64,000 nt of DNA from Propionibacteriaceae bacterium (GTDB taxonomy: Bacteria > Actinomycetota > Actinomycetes > Propionibacteriales > Propionibacteriaceae): positions 1-64,000 of the forward strand of contig WRIJ01000005.1 in the NCBI GenBank assembly GCA_009782785.1. The letters are read 5' to 3'. The stretch's first letter is position 1; every line of letters begins with the position of its first letter. Of the stretch, positions 14,668 through 24,009 are shown piece by piece. A model generated the notes under the pieces. It worked only from the letters and a program-made list of their open reading frames with translations, did not search any database and was not told the DNA's origin. A program made the position numbers and the translations under genes.

Positions 14668-17235
14668 CTATTCAGCGAGGGTGACGGTGATCTGGAGGTC
14701 GGAGTCGGTCTCACTCCAGGTGACACTGCCAGTGAGGTGGCTCACAGCGTGAAGATCGGCCTCAACGCTGCGGAGGTGCCCCAATATCTCGGGGCGTCCT
14801 GAGATGACCATGGATTCCACGGGGGTCTTCATCGATGTCTTTGCTTCAGACTTGGCACCACGGATACCCACGAGAACCTCAGAAACAGTCGCCAGCACCC
14901 CGGGGTCGCCTTGACTAGGCAACTCCTCGGCGGTGGGCCATGAACTGCGGTGAATCGACTCCGGGTTCCACCAGCGCCACACTTCTTCGGTCACAAAAGG
15001 ACAGTACGGTGCGAAGAGCCGAAGCAGTACGGCCACCGCTAGCCCGAGAGCAGAACGAGCAGACTCAGTCTCAGCAGAATCAACCACACCCTCCGCGTTT
15101 CCGTAGGCGCGTTCTTTGACGAACTCAATGAAGTCATCACAGAAGGTCCAAAAGAAACGCTCAGTCGCTTCAAGAGCATCAGTGTATTCATAGGCTTCGA
15201 GGGCGGCTGTTGCATTCTCCACAACGGTACGCAACTCCGCGAGCATCGACGAATCCACCGGGTTGGTGACCTTGTCGAGTGACCACGAAGCGGGATCATT
15301 CCCTGGAAGATTCAACACCAACTTGCTAGCGTTCAGAATCTTGGTCGCCAAGCGTCGTCCCACCTTCATCTGGGTCTCATCGAAGGGAGAGTCAGCCCCT
15401 GGGCGAGCCATCGCGGCACGCCAGCGCACTGCATCCGACCCGTACTTCTCCAGGATCTCAGTGGGAACCACCACGTTACCTTTCGACTTACTCATCTTCT
15501 TGCGGTCAGGGTCAGTCACGAACCCCGACAATGCAGTGGTCGTCCACGGCAGGGAGTCGTTCTCGGCATTTGCGCGTACGATCCTGGAAAACAACCAGGT
15601 TCGAATGATGTCGTGGGCCTGGGGTGCCATATCCATGGGGAAGGTCAGATCCCACAGTTCCTCATCACGAATCCATCCGCAGGCCAACTGGGGGGTGAGC
15701 GAACTGGTCGCCCACGTGTCCATCACATCCTTGTCGGCCGTGAACCCACCCGGCTTGTCGCGCTCGGACTCCGAGAAACCGGGGGCAGCCATGGTCATCG
15801 GGTCCACGGGAAGCAGATCCTCGCTTGGGGTAATCGGTGACAAATAATCAGGGTTTCCCTGCCCGTCGAGTCGATACCACACAGGGAACGGCACACCGAA
15901 GAAACGCTGGCGTGAAATCAACCAGTCACCACTGAGCCCGTTGACCCAATCGGAATACCGATGCTGCATATAGTCGGGCACCCACTGGAGTTCTTTCCCG
16001 CGAGCAAGAAGAGCAGTACGCAAGGCCTCATCTTTACCACCATTGCGGATATACCACTGGTTGGAGGCCACAATCTCGAGTGGTTTATCCCCACGCTCAT
16101 AGAACGACACTGGGCGTGAGATGGGTTTCAGCTCACCATCTAAATTCCCAGTCTCGCGTAGCATCTCCACGACAGCTTCGCGTGCCGAGAAAATAGTCTT
16201 TCCCGCCACCATCTCATAACGTTCAGTGCTGACAATCCAGTCCGGGGTTTCACGACTCAGCCGTCCATCACGTCCGATCACGGTACGCGTCGGCAAGCTC
16301 AGTTCACGCCACCACTGCACATCAGTTTTGTCACCGAAGGTGCAACACATGGCGATACCAGCGCCCTTGTCCATTTCGGCGCCGTGGTGAGCCACCACTG
16401 GTACCTCGATCCCAAACAAAGGATCAGTCACGGTCGTACCAAACAATGATTGATAGCGCTCGTCATTGGGGTGAGCAATGAGCGCACACACACTCACCAA
16501 CAACTCCGGGCGAGTGGTCTCAATGAACACCATCTCACCATCGGTGCGATGGAACGACACCCGATGATAGAACCCCGCCTGTTCACGGTCCTCAATCTCT
16601 GCTTGGGCCACGGCAGTCTGATAGGTCACATCCCACATGGTCGGCGCATAATCGAGGTACGCTTCACCGCGAGCCAGGTTCCGCAAAAAAGCAGCCTGAG
16701 ACACACGGATCGCAGCCGGTGACACTGTTGTGTAGAGCTGATCCCAGTCCACTGACAACCCCAGATGCCGCCACAGATCCTCAAATGTTTTCTCATCCTG
16801 GGCAGTCAACTGCTCGCACAATTCAATGAAGTTGGCTCGCGAGATCGGAATCTGTTTCTTCGGGTCCGGGTTCTCCGGTGGTACAAAGTCCGGATCGTAC
16901 GCCAAAGTCGCATCACAGCGTACGCCAAAGTAAGTCTGCACACGGCGCTCGGTGGGAAGCCCATTGTCATCCCACCCCATCGGATAGAACACCTCGAGCC
17001 CAGACATCCTCTTGAAGCGGGCAATCAGATCAGTGTGCGTGTACGAGAAGACGTGACCCACATGGAGTTTCCCTGAAACCGTTGGGGGAGGGGTATCGAT
17101 CGAGAAAACCTCAGCGCGCGAACCAGGGCGGCGAAAAGAATAAACGCCATCGCTGGCCCACTGGGCAGACCACTTGGTTTCCAACCCCTCCAATTGAGGG
17201 CGGTCGGGGGCTATCCCCACAGTCACATCATTCAT
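14668..17235 (-). CDS. valS: Valyl-tRNA synthetase
   Basis: The 855-residue class I synthetase attaches valine to tRNA-Val. The HIGH-type motif is HVGH (58-61) within PTVSGKLHVGHVFSYTHTD. The editing domain occupies roughly 190-350. KMSKS is at 580-584. An anticodon-binding domain and a short C-terminal region follow. The length fits the actinobacterial form. The ATG at 17235 has no ribosome-binding site; TAGGAT ends 6 nt before it, which suggests a leaderless mRNA. The gene stands alone between the palindrome and the sigma-like gene. No T-box or other leader is visible. Confidence 0.96.
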   Translation of the reverse strand: MNDVTVGIAPDRPQLEGLETKWSAQWASDGVYSFRRPGSRAEVFSIDTPPPTVSGKLHVGHVFSYTHTDLIARFKRMSGLEVFYPMGWDDNGLPTERRVQTYFGVRCDATLAYDPDFVPPENPDPKKQIPISRANFIELCEQLTAQDEKTFEDLWRHLGLSVDWDQLYTTVSPAAIRVSQAAFLRNLARGEAYLDYAPTMWDVTYQTAVAQAEIEDREQAGFYHRVSFHRTDGEMVFIETTRPELLVSVCALIAHPNDERYQSLFGTTVTDPLFGIEVPVVAHHGAEMDKGAGIAMCCTFGDKTDVQWWRELSLPTRTVIGRDGRLSRETPDWIVSTERYEMVAGKTIFSAREAVVEMLRETGNLDGELKPISRPVSFYERGDKPLEIVASNQWYIRNGGKDEALRTALLARGKELQWVPDYMQHRYSDWVNGLSGDWLISRQRFFGVPFPVWYRLDGQGNPDYLSPITPSEDLLPVDPMTMAAPGFSESERDKPGGFTADKDVMDTWATSSLTPQLACGWIRDEELWDLTFPMDMAPQAHDIIRTWLFSRIVRANAENDSLPWTTTALSGFVTDPDRKKMSKSKGNVVVPTEILEKYGSDAVRWRAAMARPGADSPFDETQMKVGRRLATKILNASKLVLNLPGNDPASWSLDKVTNPVDSSMLAELRTVVENATAALEAYEYTDALEATERFFWTFCDDFIEFVKERAYGNAEGVVDSAETESARSALGLAVAVLLRLFAPYCPFVTEEVWRWWNPESIHRSSWPTAEELPSQGDPGVLATVSEVLVGIRGAKSEAKTSMKTPVESMVISGRPEILGHLRSVEADLHAVSHLTGSVTWSETDSDLQITVTLAE

Positions 17236-17241
17236 GGGTTT

Positions 17242-17247
17242 ATCCTA
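17242..17247 (-). promoter_or_regulatory. -10 box of probably leaderless valS transcript
   Basis: On the minus strand TAGGAT is followed by six bases and then the valS ATG. There is no Shine-Dalgarno sequence. Leaderless mRNAs are frequent in actinobacteria. A -35 box is not obvious. Confidence 0.45.
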
Positions 17248-17309
17248 GCGATTCGCACCCCAGGACTCGGACCGGTTTCAGAAGCACTACTGCGGAATGG
17301 GTAGCGAAG

Positions 17310-18944
17310 CTAGGGGATGGTCACTTCGTTAGACAGTGCGCCGAGACGATTCTGCTCGGTGTATCTGATCTGAACAACATGCGTCTTCCCATCCACGAGA
17401 ACCTTGCCTGACCCGTTTCCTACCCCGTCAAGGGTCGCATGGGTTTTCACCTCACCATCGAGCAAGATATCGACGCTGGAGGAGGGGAGTCCAGTCATCG
17501 TCAGCCACACATAGTCATCATGGGTTTCTATGGTCAGCGAGGGAGGAAGAGCGATATCAAACTCAGATGTCGCGGGAGTTTTTTGCCCAGCAATCCTCGC
17601 TTCAATAGTCCCACGTGTGGATAGACTCGACTGGTCAGAGATGGGAGTAGCCCACGCACCAGTGGGATCTGAGGTGACCACGATAGTCTGGTCACCTATG
17701 AGTACGGTGACGTCAGTCTCGGGTGTTGTCGTACCAGAAACAAGAGGATACAGGTTATTGAATGCGCCAGTATCGACTTCTGTTATCTGCACCTGAGAAC
17801 CCTCCGGGTTGGGGTTTGGTCCATCAGTTGCCTCGATCACAGAGGAGCCTGGTGCATTCACAGGACCGGGCCCAGGGGAACGTGTTGCGAGCACGACTAC
17901 GAGGATCACAGCAATGAGCGCTAGGGCGATGAGTGCCCCTATTGCGCGAGTACGCCAGGATGCACCATCGCTGGATCTTGGCTCCCCCACGTACTGATTC
18001 TTGTAGGCTGCCCGGGAAAACTCTTCATCACCAGTTTCGACATGTGGCTCGAACCTTGCAGGGGTGTTCTGGACCCCAAGTTTCTCTCGGCGCAGACGTG
18101 AATGTCGCGACGATGACCAGAGGTCGCCTGGCTGCGATGCCCCCGTACGTACGTACCCTCGTGGGCGTGAATACCGTGGTCCCTCCAAGTGCTGGGAGAC
18201 GATTGTGGGTACGGGGGTCATTGCTCGATGTGAGGGGCCTGTGTTGTGGAGATAATCCAACAAGGAGGCTCCCCCGGCAACACCAGCGATCGTGGGAAGC
18301 AGTTCCTTCAAGAGAAGTGACCCCACCCCGACAGCATCCAGATGTGCCTGTGCACAGTGTTCACAAGTGTGCATCACCACTGTTTCTTCTGCTGGTTCTT
18401 CACTGTTTTCCCAGACCTGTCGGCATCGACTCGTGGCAGGGAGTATCGAGAGATGAAGCTCCAACCAACGACGCCGAAGGTTCGCGCGTCCTGCGGCAAG
18501 AATCCGCGACACGTCACGCGGTTCTAATCCCATGAGTTTCGCCATTTGTGCGGCTTTCATCGTCTCAATATGGGAATACCACAAGACTTCGCGTTCTTGG
18601 GCCACGAGACTCCAATAAGCAGGAACAACAAAACGGTCCGGCGTTACAGGCCTTTCCAACCCAGCAGTGGAGCGAATCATATTGTAGAGGTACGGGCGGA
18701 AGCCACTACGTTCATCCATCTTGCCCACACCCAGATCATCAAAGAGACGACACCATGCCCGCGTATTCAATGATTGCACACCCAATTCGGGGGCGAGACC
18801 TTGGGCCACAGCAAAACCATAGGGACTATGGCGATTCCAGAGTTCACTCAGCGCCTCATGATCGCCCGTACGCGAAGCTTCGAGAAGTCCCTGATCACTA
18901 TCAGGAGCGTACGACTGGTCGGGTGAGTGAACCTCTGGTGTCAC
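17310..18944 (-). CDS. Membrane-anchored sigma-factor-like protein with Ig-like outer domain
   Basis: The 544-residue product combines parts seldom found together. Residues about 15-90 resemble ECF sigma region 2 (GLLEASRTGDHEALSELWNRH). Residues about 115-165 resemble region 4 (REVLWYSHIETMKAAQMAKL, then RILAAGRANLRRRW). A short Cys segment (HTCEHCAQAH) resembles an anti-sigma zinc finger. One membrane helix (about 333-354) follows a basic linker, and the last 190 residues outside the membrane look like bacterial Ig-like strands. It starts at GTG 18944, overlapping the DsbA-like gene by 4 nt. It could couple an external signal to transcription, or be a non-functional sigma relic used as a scaffold. 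Confidence 0.75.
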   Translation of the reverse strand: MTPEVHSPDQSYAPDSDQGLLEASRTGDHEALSELWNRHSPYGFAVAQGLAPELGVQSLNTRAWCRLFDDLGVGKMDERSGFRPYLYNMIRSTAGLERPVTPDRFVVPAYWSLVAQEREVLWYSHIETMKAAQMAKLMGLEPRDVSRILAAGRANLRRRWLELHLSILPATSRCRQVWENSEEPAEETVVMHTCEHCAQAHLDAVGVGSLLLKELLPTIAGVAGGASLLDYLHNTGPSHRAMTPVPTIVSQHLEGPRYSRPRGYVRTGASQPGDLWSSSRHSRLRREKLGVQNTPARFEPHVETGDEEFSRAAYKNQYVGEPRSSDGASWRTRAIGALIALALIAVILVVVLATRSPGPGPVNAPGSSVIEATDGPNPNPEGSQVQITEVDTGAFNNLYPLVSGTTTPETDVTVLIGDQTIVVTSDPTGAWATPISDQSSLSTRGTIEARIAGQKTPATSEFDIALPPSLTIETHDDYVWLTMTGLPSSSVDILLDGEVKTHATLDGVGNGSGKVLVDGKTHVVQIRYTEQNRLGALSNEVTIP

Positions 18945-19720
18945 TGTGAATCCAACAGTTCTCGTAGACGGTCCACGTCAAATGCTCCAGTGGTGGGGTG
19001 GATGATCTTGTCGGAGACGTTATCACCATCCAAGAGGAATCGTGGCGTCACATTGAGCCCTTTGGCGAGAGCATAGTCTGTTTGAGAATTCACGAAGCCG
19101 GCAGTATTTTCGTTGTCCACACAGGTCTGGAAATTTTCTAATTGTTCGTCACTCAAGCCAAGCTTGGCTGGCACAGTGTCACGAATCAGTTCCTTGGTGA
19201 GGCCTTCTTCATTAGCGAGAAAGACTTCGTGATTGTACGCAGGGAAGGCTCCTTGGAAATCGGCACAGGCAGCGCCAACGGCGGCAGTCAGTGAGTATCC
19301 TCCCTGGTAATTCACGCTCGTGATGACAACGTTGATTTTGCCTGCCTCAACGTACTCATTCAATGCAGTATTTAAGGTGAGATGGGCAGCTCGGCAGGCG
19401 CCGCAATTGTAGTCGGAAATTATTTCGAGAGTGGGAATATCTTGATTCATCTCCGCCATGGCAATCCCATGGTTTCCTACAGCATTGGGTGGCAGATTTG
19501 TCTCACCAGTTGCAGTTCCTGTACCCGTGCTCGTGGGGTTCGGCTCTTTAGGTCCAGCGGTGAGGAATCCCCAAATCGCGATCCCGATCACGCAAGCGAG
19601 TACGAGCATCCCAGCGATAGTGAAGAGGATCTTGTTGCGGCGTTGCTTACGGGCTTCAGCAAGTCGATGGGCTTGTTGTGATTCTCTTCGTGAGCGACGA
19701 TCTTGCGCACTGCTTGCCAT
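18941..19720 (-). CDS. Membrane-anchored DsbA-like thioredoxin
   Basis: The 259-residue product has a basic cytoplasmic N-terminus, one membrane helix (about 31-53), a Thr/Gly linker and an extracytoplasmic thioredoxin_4/DsbA domain. Its active site is CGAC (Cys 106 and 109, YNCGACRAAH), and the cis-Pro segment is VTPRFLLDG. It should form or isomerise disulfides in exported proteins. The start at 19720 is preferred over an upstream TTG because AGAAAGG lies close before it. Its stop overlaps the start of the sigma-like membrane protein (GTGA), so the two are made together, which makes that protein a possible partner. Confidence 0.88.
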   Translation of the reverse strand: MASSAQDRRSRRESQQAHRLAEARKQRRNKILFTIAGMLVLACVIGIAIWGFLTAGPKEPNPTSTGTGTATGETNLPPNAVGNHGIAMAEMNQDIPTLEIISDYNCGACRAAHLTLNTALNEYVEAGKINVVITSVNYQGGYSLTAAVGAACADFQGAFPAYNHEVFLANEEGLTKELIRDTVPAKLGLSDEQLENFQTCVDNENTAGFVNSQTDYALAKGLNVTPRFLLDGDNVSDKIIHPTTGAFDVDRLRELLDSQ

Positions 19721-19807
19721 GAATAGCCTTTCTCTCAAGTTTTCGTGACCAGATTACTGTAGAGCTTCTCATGCCTGAGTCCCAAATCGAGACTGGGTGT
19801 GGGCTCA

Positions 19808-20881
19808 TCAGAAGAAGGTGACAGTCACCCCGTAAGGGTCCGACAATGTTACGGTGAGGCCTTGGATGGTTGCCGTGTTGTTGAAGAAACTGAGACGGTC
19901 TTTGGAGAGTGCCTCAAATTTCACTGGCACATTAACCCTGGCAGAAGAGTGGGTGAAATCATTTGGATCGATCGTATAGTCTAACGCTGTCCAGTCGGGT
20001 GCAGGATTTTCCAAAGTCCACGAGATAGTGTCCTCGTTGAGTTCAGCACCTTTGACCCCAGCGAAACCAAAACCACAATTCTCGGGTTGGATCTCTTTGC
20101 GGGTCAAGCATTCGGTGAGCAGTCCGTGAGCTTCATCGCGAACGCGGTCGCGGCCTTCGCTGGAGAGAGTAAACCCGAGAGTGAAATCCACATCATTTTC
20201 TGGGTATTCAATGGTGAGATCAGGTTCAACAAACCCGATCATATATTGACTGGTGGTGAGGGTGTACACCCCAGGGAAGAGGTCGACACTGGATTTTCCG
20301 GAGACATCTTCACCGTTAATAAATAGTGGAACCGTATCGGTAATGGCTTGGATGTCCATGTTCTTGAAACCACCAGTGAGATACCATCGCCCATGATTTT
20401 TCTGTACGGTGTAGGTTGCTTCAACCTCTCGTTCTCCTAAAGAGTATTGAGCATTCATCACCATAGATGATCCTTTAGGTTCGACGTCTGTGACAGTGAT
20501 GTTAGCCATGGGATATTTTTTGTGGCTCTCTTTGAGCACCTCCGAAGTTAGCAGGGTTGCATCGCTTTGAGCTGTTGTTGTGTATTTCAATGCTGTTCGT
20601 GCATCGCCTTGAGCGACAGCCGCCAAATATCGTTCCACCGCTTCAGTAGGTGTTTTTGCTCCATCACCACCGCCACTACTAAACCACCACAGTATTCCTC
20701 CACCACCGAAAACACCCACGGCGAGGATAGCCACCATTGCGAGGAAGGCATTGTTTCTTGTCTTTTTCTGGCGATCGGGATCGGAAGGCCTCACCTCTTC
20801 GGGGTCCTGAGCCAGGACCACGGTATCTTCGATGGAGGATTCATCGCCAGAATCGAAGATGCTGAGGGTATCAAAGTTCAT
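19808..20881 (-). CDS. Single-pass membrane protein with NTF2-like outer part
   Basis: The 357-residue product has an acidic cytoplasmic N-terminus (about 1-40) and a membrane helix (about 45-67, AFLAMVAILAVGVFGGGGILWWF). The long outer region starts TPTEAVERYLAAVAQGDARTALKYTT, which resembles the DUF4878/NTF2-like domains of actinobacterial membrane proteins. Further on are two beta-rich parts with PEYxYTLTTSQYMIGF-like strands and a Cys pair (LTECLTR, ENCGFGF). It precedes the DsbA-like gene by 87 bp on the same strand and could be its disulfide substrate. No enzymatic motif is seen. Confidence 0.7.
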   Translation of the reverse strand: MNFDTLSIFDSGDESSIEDTVVLAQDPEEVRPSDPDRQKKTRNNAFLAMVAILAVGVFGGGGILWWFSSGGGDGAKTPTEAVERYLAAVAQGDARTALKYTTTAQSDATLLTSEVLKESHKKYPMANITVTDVEPKGSSMVMNAQYSLGEREVEATYTVQKNHGRWYLTGGFKNMDIQAITDTVPLFINGEDVSGKSSVDLFPGVYTLTTSQYMIGFVEPDLTIEYPENDVDFTLGFTLSSEGRDRVRDEAHGLLTECLTRKEIQPENCGFGFAGVKGAELNEDTISWTLENPAPDWTALDYTIDPNDFTHSSARVNVPVKFEALSKDRLSFFNNTATIQGLTVTLSDPYGVTVTFF

Positions 20882-20935
20882 ACTCTTTCCTTTCCTGAGG
20901 CAGGGATTGTGGTTGAGCCATTCGCAGCCGCCGCT

Positions 20936-22261
20936 CTATTTGAGACTCTTTCCTTTGAGCTCGGGCAGCAGAAGACTCAACAAACAAGCCACCCAGAAGG
21001 CACCACCGAAAAGAATGAAGATAGGTGCAGACCCGAACCCTGCCGACGTACCCCAGACCAACAGGGGCGGAACAATCAACGGAGCAATGATGGAAGCAAT
21101 CCTCCCGAATCCTGCAGCTGACCCGGCTCCCACACCACGAAGATCAGTGGGGAAGAGTTCAGGAGTGGAGGCATAGAGTGCACCCCAGGCTCCAAGGTTG
21201 AAGAACGATAAAGCCATTCCTGCTGCGATGATAGTCGCGGGGGTATGAGCGAAAGCAAACAGCCCAGCTGCGAGAGCTGAACCAGCGAGAAAGACCGCTA
21301 GGGTGCCGCGGCGTCCCCACTTCTCGATAGCTATTGCGGCAGCGAGATATCCGGGTAACTGAGCAAGGGTGATGATGAGGACGTACTGGAAAGACTTGGT
21401 GATCTCGATCCCACTGTTGACCAGCAGCGACGGCAACCAGATAAAGGCGCCGTAGTAAGCAAAGTTGACACAGAACCAGATCAGTCCGATCACGATCGTA
21501 CGCCCTCGCAAGCCAGGTGAGAAGAGTGCACCAACTTTCGCTGGTGGATCCGGGGTTTCCTCTTTGTGGTCGCTGGGGGCTTCCTGTGCTTTGATTCCTG
21601 CTGATTCTTCAAAGGACTGAACTATCTTCTCAGCCTCGGCAGTTCTTCCTTTGCGATCCAAGAAGCGTACTGACTCGGGAAGCCCGATTCGGATAACCAG
21701 AGCATAGGCTGCTGGCACCGCTCCTAGAGCCAGAGCCCAGCGCCAACCAGAGTCACTGCCAGGAATGACAAAGAAACCGATCAGGGCTGCAAGGAGCCAG
21801 CCGACTGCCCAGAAAGCCTCCAGGGCAACGATCACTCGCCCTCGAATGCGAGCCGGTGCGAACTCTGACACGAGTGTCGAGGCGACGGGCAGTTCTGCGC
21901 CGAGACCCAAGCCCACGATGATCCGTAGCACAATGAGTACGGCCACAGTTCCAGCAAGGGCTGAGGCTCCAGTGGCTAACCCGTACACCAGCAAGGTCAA
22001 AGCGAAGACCTGGCGTCGGCCGATCTTGTCAGCGAGCAACCCGCCGAAGGTGGCACCCAGAGCCATGCCGATGAACCCGGCTGAGCCGATCCATCCAGCC
22101 TGAGCAGTGGTGGCGAACTCACTCTTGATGAGCGCTGCCATGACGAAGGAGATCAATCCCACATCCATGGCGTCCAGGGCCCAGCCGATCCCTGACCCGA
22201 CGACAAGTTTTCCGTGTTTGCGGGTGAAGGGTAGACGGTCTAACCGTTCAGCATGATTCAT
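20936..22261 (-). CDS. MFS transporter, NiaP-like (nicotinate) candidate
   Basis: The 441-residue protein has 12 predicted membrane helices in two halves separated by a charged loop (about 210-245). It carries MFS signatures: GGLLADKIGRRQVF after helix 2 and RGRVIVALEAFWAVGW in the first half. The opening ERLDRLPFTRKHGKLVV...GIGWALDAMDVGLISFVM closely resembles metabolite:H+ symporters of the NiaP/YceI type, which take up nicotinate. That substrate would fit the NAD-related genes elsewhere in this window, but no NrtR-type box (GCGTCA-N3-TGACA) lies upstream. Aromatic acids are an alternative substrate. Confidence 0.82.
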   Translation of the reverse strand: MNHAERLDRLPFTRKHGKLVVGSGIGWALDAMDVGLISFVMAALIKSEFATTAQAGWIGSAGFIGMALGATFGGLLADKIGRRQVFALTLLVYGLATGASALAGTVAVLIVLRIIVGLGLGAELPVASTLVSEFAPARIRGRVIVALEAFWAVGWLLAALIGFFVIPGSDSGWRWALALGAVPAAYALVIRIGLPESVRFLDRKGRTAEAEKIVQSFEESAGIKAQEAPSDHKEETPDPPAKVGALFSPGLRGRTIVIGLIWFCVNFAYYGAFIWLPSLLVNSGIEITKSFQYVLIITLAQLPGYLAAAIAIEKWGRRGTLAVFLAGSALAAGLFAFAHTPATIIAAGMALSFFNLGAWGALYASTPELFPTDLRGVGAGSAAGFGRIASIIAPLIVPPLLVWGTSAGFGSAPIFILFGGAFWVACLLSLLLPELKGKSLK

Positions 22262-22399
22262 GGGGTTCTCCTTGATGAGGCGACGGCTTCCAGTCTAAAC
22301 CGTGAGGTTGCCGAGATTGTGTTCTGTCCCAGTCCACGGCATACGACTGACTGAGAGACCAGGTGGTGGAACCTCGTGAGTTCCTGGGGCAATGTCTGT

Positions 22400-22448
22400 G
22401 AGAGAAAAGAAACTGGTTCCCATCGGCGCCGTTGCCGAAGGGAACCAG
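22400..22448 (-). terminator. Intrinsic terminator of rpsT
   Basis: On the minus strand CTGGTTCCC (22448-22440) pairs with GGGAACCAG (22421-22413), followed by TTTCTTTTCT. It lies 35 bp after the rpsT stop. Confidence 0.85.
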
Positions 22449-22482
22449 GGCTTACACAAAACGCCTCGACAGGCGTTGAGGT

Positions 22483-22743
22483 TTAGATCGACGCAGCTGC
22501 CTTGGTGATCTTAGATTTTCGGTTGGCTGCATTATTGGCATGGATGACACCTTTGGTCACAGCTCTATCGAGACTGCGACAAGCCACTTTGGCTAATTCT
22601 TGGGCTTTCTCCGCGTCACCTGCACTCACAGCTTCGCGTACTCGACGAGTCTGGGTTCGCAACTGCGACTTGACTGCCTTGTTGCGAAGGCGGGCGACCT
22701 CATTGGTCTTGTTCCGCTTCATCTGCGATTTGATGTTTGCCAC
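22483..22743 (-). CDS. rpsT: 30S ribosomal protein S20
   Basis: The 86-residue, Lys/Arg/Ala-rich protein begins [21 protein letters not shown] and continues as the three-helix bundle that binds 16S rRNA early in 30S assembly. It starts at GTG 22743 with AAAGGA six bases upstream. It stands alone between the MFS transporter and the nitroreductase and has its own intrinsic terminator. Length and sequence are normal for the family. Confidence 0.96.
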   Translation of the reverse strand: MANIKSQMKRNKTNEVARLRNKAVKSQLRTQTRRVREAVSAGDAEKAQELAKVACRSLDRAVTKGVIHANNAANRKSKITKAAASI

Positions 22744-22821
22744 TGGTTTTCCTTTAGTACGCTGTGTGGTTTGCGCGAACGCGAGGACTGACTCTACCAG
22801 GATTGTCCAGTGACTCCCAAA

Positions 22822-23367
22822 TTACATCTCGATAATCTTGGTGGAGTCCACTTCGTGGGGAGCCTTTGGTTCCAGGGCGTACCCAAGAAGAACCCCGACC
22901 CCGAACTCGAACCCTTCGGGGATGTATTTGTCCACGAGTTCGCCAGACTTGAAGGCGATCTTGGGCACACCGACGATGCAGGAGTTGATACCTAGTGAGG
23001 TGGCAGCAATGACCATGTGTGAGGCAGCGATCCCGACATCTATGGACACAGGGAAGGGTGCATCGAGTTTTTCTGCGGCAATGATAATCATGGCTGTTGC
23101 GTTATAGAGGAGTTTTCCTCCACGATCCATCATGCGACCATGGGCGGCTTCATCAGCTTCCTTCAGGAGAGCCATTCCGGTGGCATCAATAAACTCGATG
23201 GCTTCTTTGTCGGCGATAACAATGAATCTCCACGGCTGGCGATTGTGGGCGCTGGGTGCCCGTAGACCAGCTTCAGCGATCGAGCGGAGACGCTCCGCAG
23301 GAACCTGGGCATCAGTAAAGCAACGGCAGGAGTGTCGTGTGGCGAGAGCAGCAAGGGTTTCGGTCAT
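22822..23367 (-). CDS. Nitroreductase-family oxidoreductase
   Basis: The 181-residue protein has the FMN-binding nitroreductase fold. ATRHSCRCFTDAQVP and LRAPSAHNRQPWRFIVI contribute to the phosphate and ring sites of FMN. The central helix pair (VSIDVGIAASHMVIAATSLGINSCIVG) and the C-terminal GVLLGYA complete it. These enzymes reduce nitro compounds, quinones or flavin-linked substrates with NAD(P)H. The ATG at 23367 gives the usual N-terminus and the length is typical. The physiological substrate cannot be told from the sequence. Confidence 0.88.
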   Translation of the reverse strand: MTETLAALATRHSCRCFTDAQVPAERLRSIAEAGLRAPSAHNRQPWRFIVIADKEAIEFIDATGMALLKEADEAAHGRMMDRGGKLLYNATAMIIIAAEKLDAPFPVSIDVGIAASHMVIAATSLGINSCIVGVPKIAFKSGELVDKYIPEGFEFGVGVLLGYALEPKAPHEVDSTKIIEM

Positions 23368-23440
23368 GGTTCATTTGTACCACGTCAGCAACTGGCATGG
23401 GTATAGTTTTCCCAAGATAGAGACTCCAAGAGAGGTACCC

Positions 23441-23887
23441 ATGAAGAAAGCTCCTATTGTTGCCGTTGCAGCGATTGTCGTCCTTGCACTGTTCGGCAGT
23501 GGATTAATGCTTCTGACTGCTAAAACCCCCGATGACACCACACCAAGCCCCGAAGGGTCGCCCCAGGTCGATGCTCCCTATGGGTCCTGGATCTTGAAGT
23601 CTTGGAGTTCCCAGGTTGAATTGCCTGCAGACAAAATCACCATGAATGTAGAGTCAGGGAAGGTTTCTGGAGTTTCAGCATGCAACAACTACAACGGCCC
23701 TATTGAGATTGACCAAGAGAGCTTCTCCACTGGGCTTTTTGCACAAACGATGATGTTCTGTGAGGACGTCGATGAAGCTGAGCGCACCTATCTCGAACTA
23801 CTCGATTCGGTCACCTCATGGACTGTTGATGGTGAGTTGATTCTCTCCAGCGAGGGTACGGAAGTTCTGCGCTTCTCCCGGGCCTAA
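23441..23887 (+). CDS. META-domain (HslJ-like) exported protein
   Basis: The 148-residue product has an N-terminal membrane or signal segment (about residues 5-27, APIVAVAAIVVLALFGSGLMLL) and a Pro/Asp linker. A META domain follows, with the landmark features YGSWILKSW, VSGVSACNNYNGP, FAQTMMFC and YLELLDSVTSWTVDG. The two cysteines of the domain (ACNN and MMFC) are present and probably form a disulfide. HslJ-type proteins are linked to antibiotic or heat resistance, but their biochemical role is open. AGAGAGG before the ATG at 23441 fixes the start. It is divergent from the nitroreductase. Confidence 0.85.
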   Translation: MKKAPIVAVAAIVVLALFGSGLMLLTAKTPDDTTPSPEGSPQVDAPYGSWILKSWSSQVELPADKITMNVESGKVSGVSACNNYNGPIEIDQESFSTGLFAQTMMFCEDVDEAERTYLELLDSVTSWTVDGELILSSEGTEVLRFSRA

Positions 23888-23924
23888 AAGGAACACACCG
23901 GGACCTTTTGTGCTCTTGTGTGTT

Positions 23925-24000
23925 GCACTGCGCGGAATGACAGGGTTGGGTCGCACTCCGCAGAATGGCCGAGGTGGGGTGGTCCTCAGAATGACCGAGG
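23925..24000. repeat. Degenerate GC-rich GAATGAC repeats
   Basis: The short gap between the META gene and trpA contains three variants of the CGGAATGAC/CAGAATGGCC/CAGAATGACC element. This element also forms part of the 8.4-8.9 kb repeats. AAAAGG/CCTTTT (23886-23911) just upstream may form a weak hairpin for the META transcript. Confidence 0.6.
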
Positions 24001-24009
24001 AAGAGTGCG

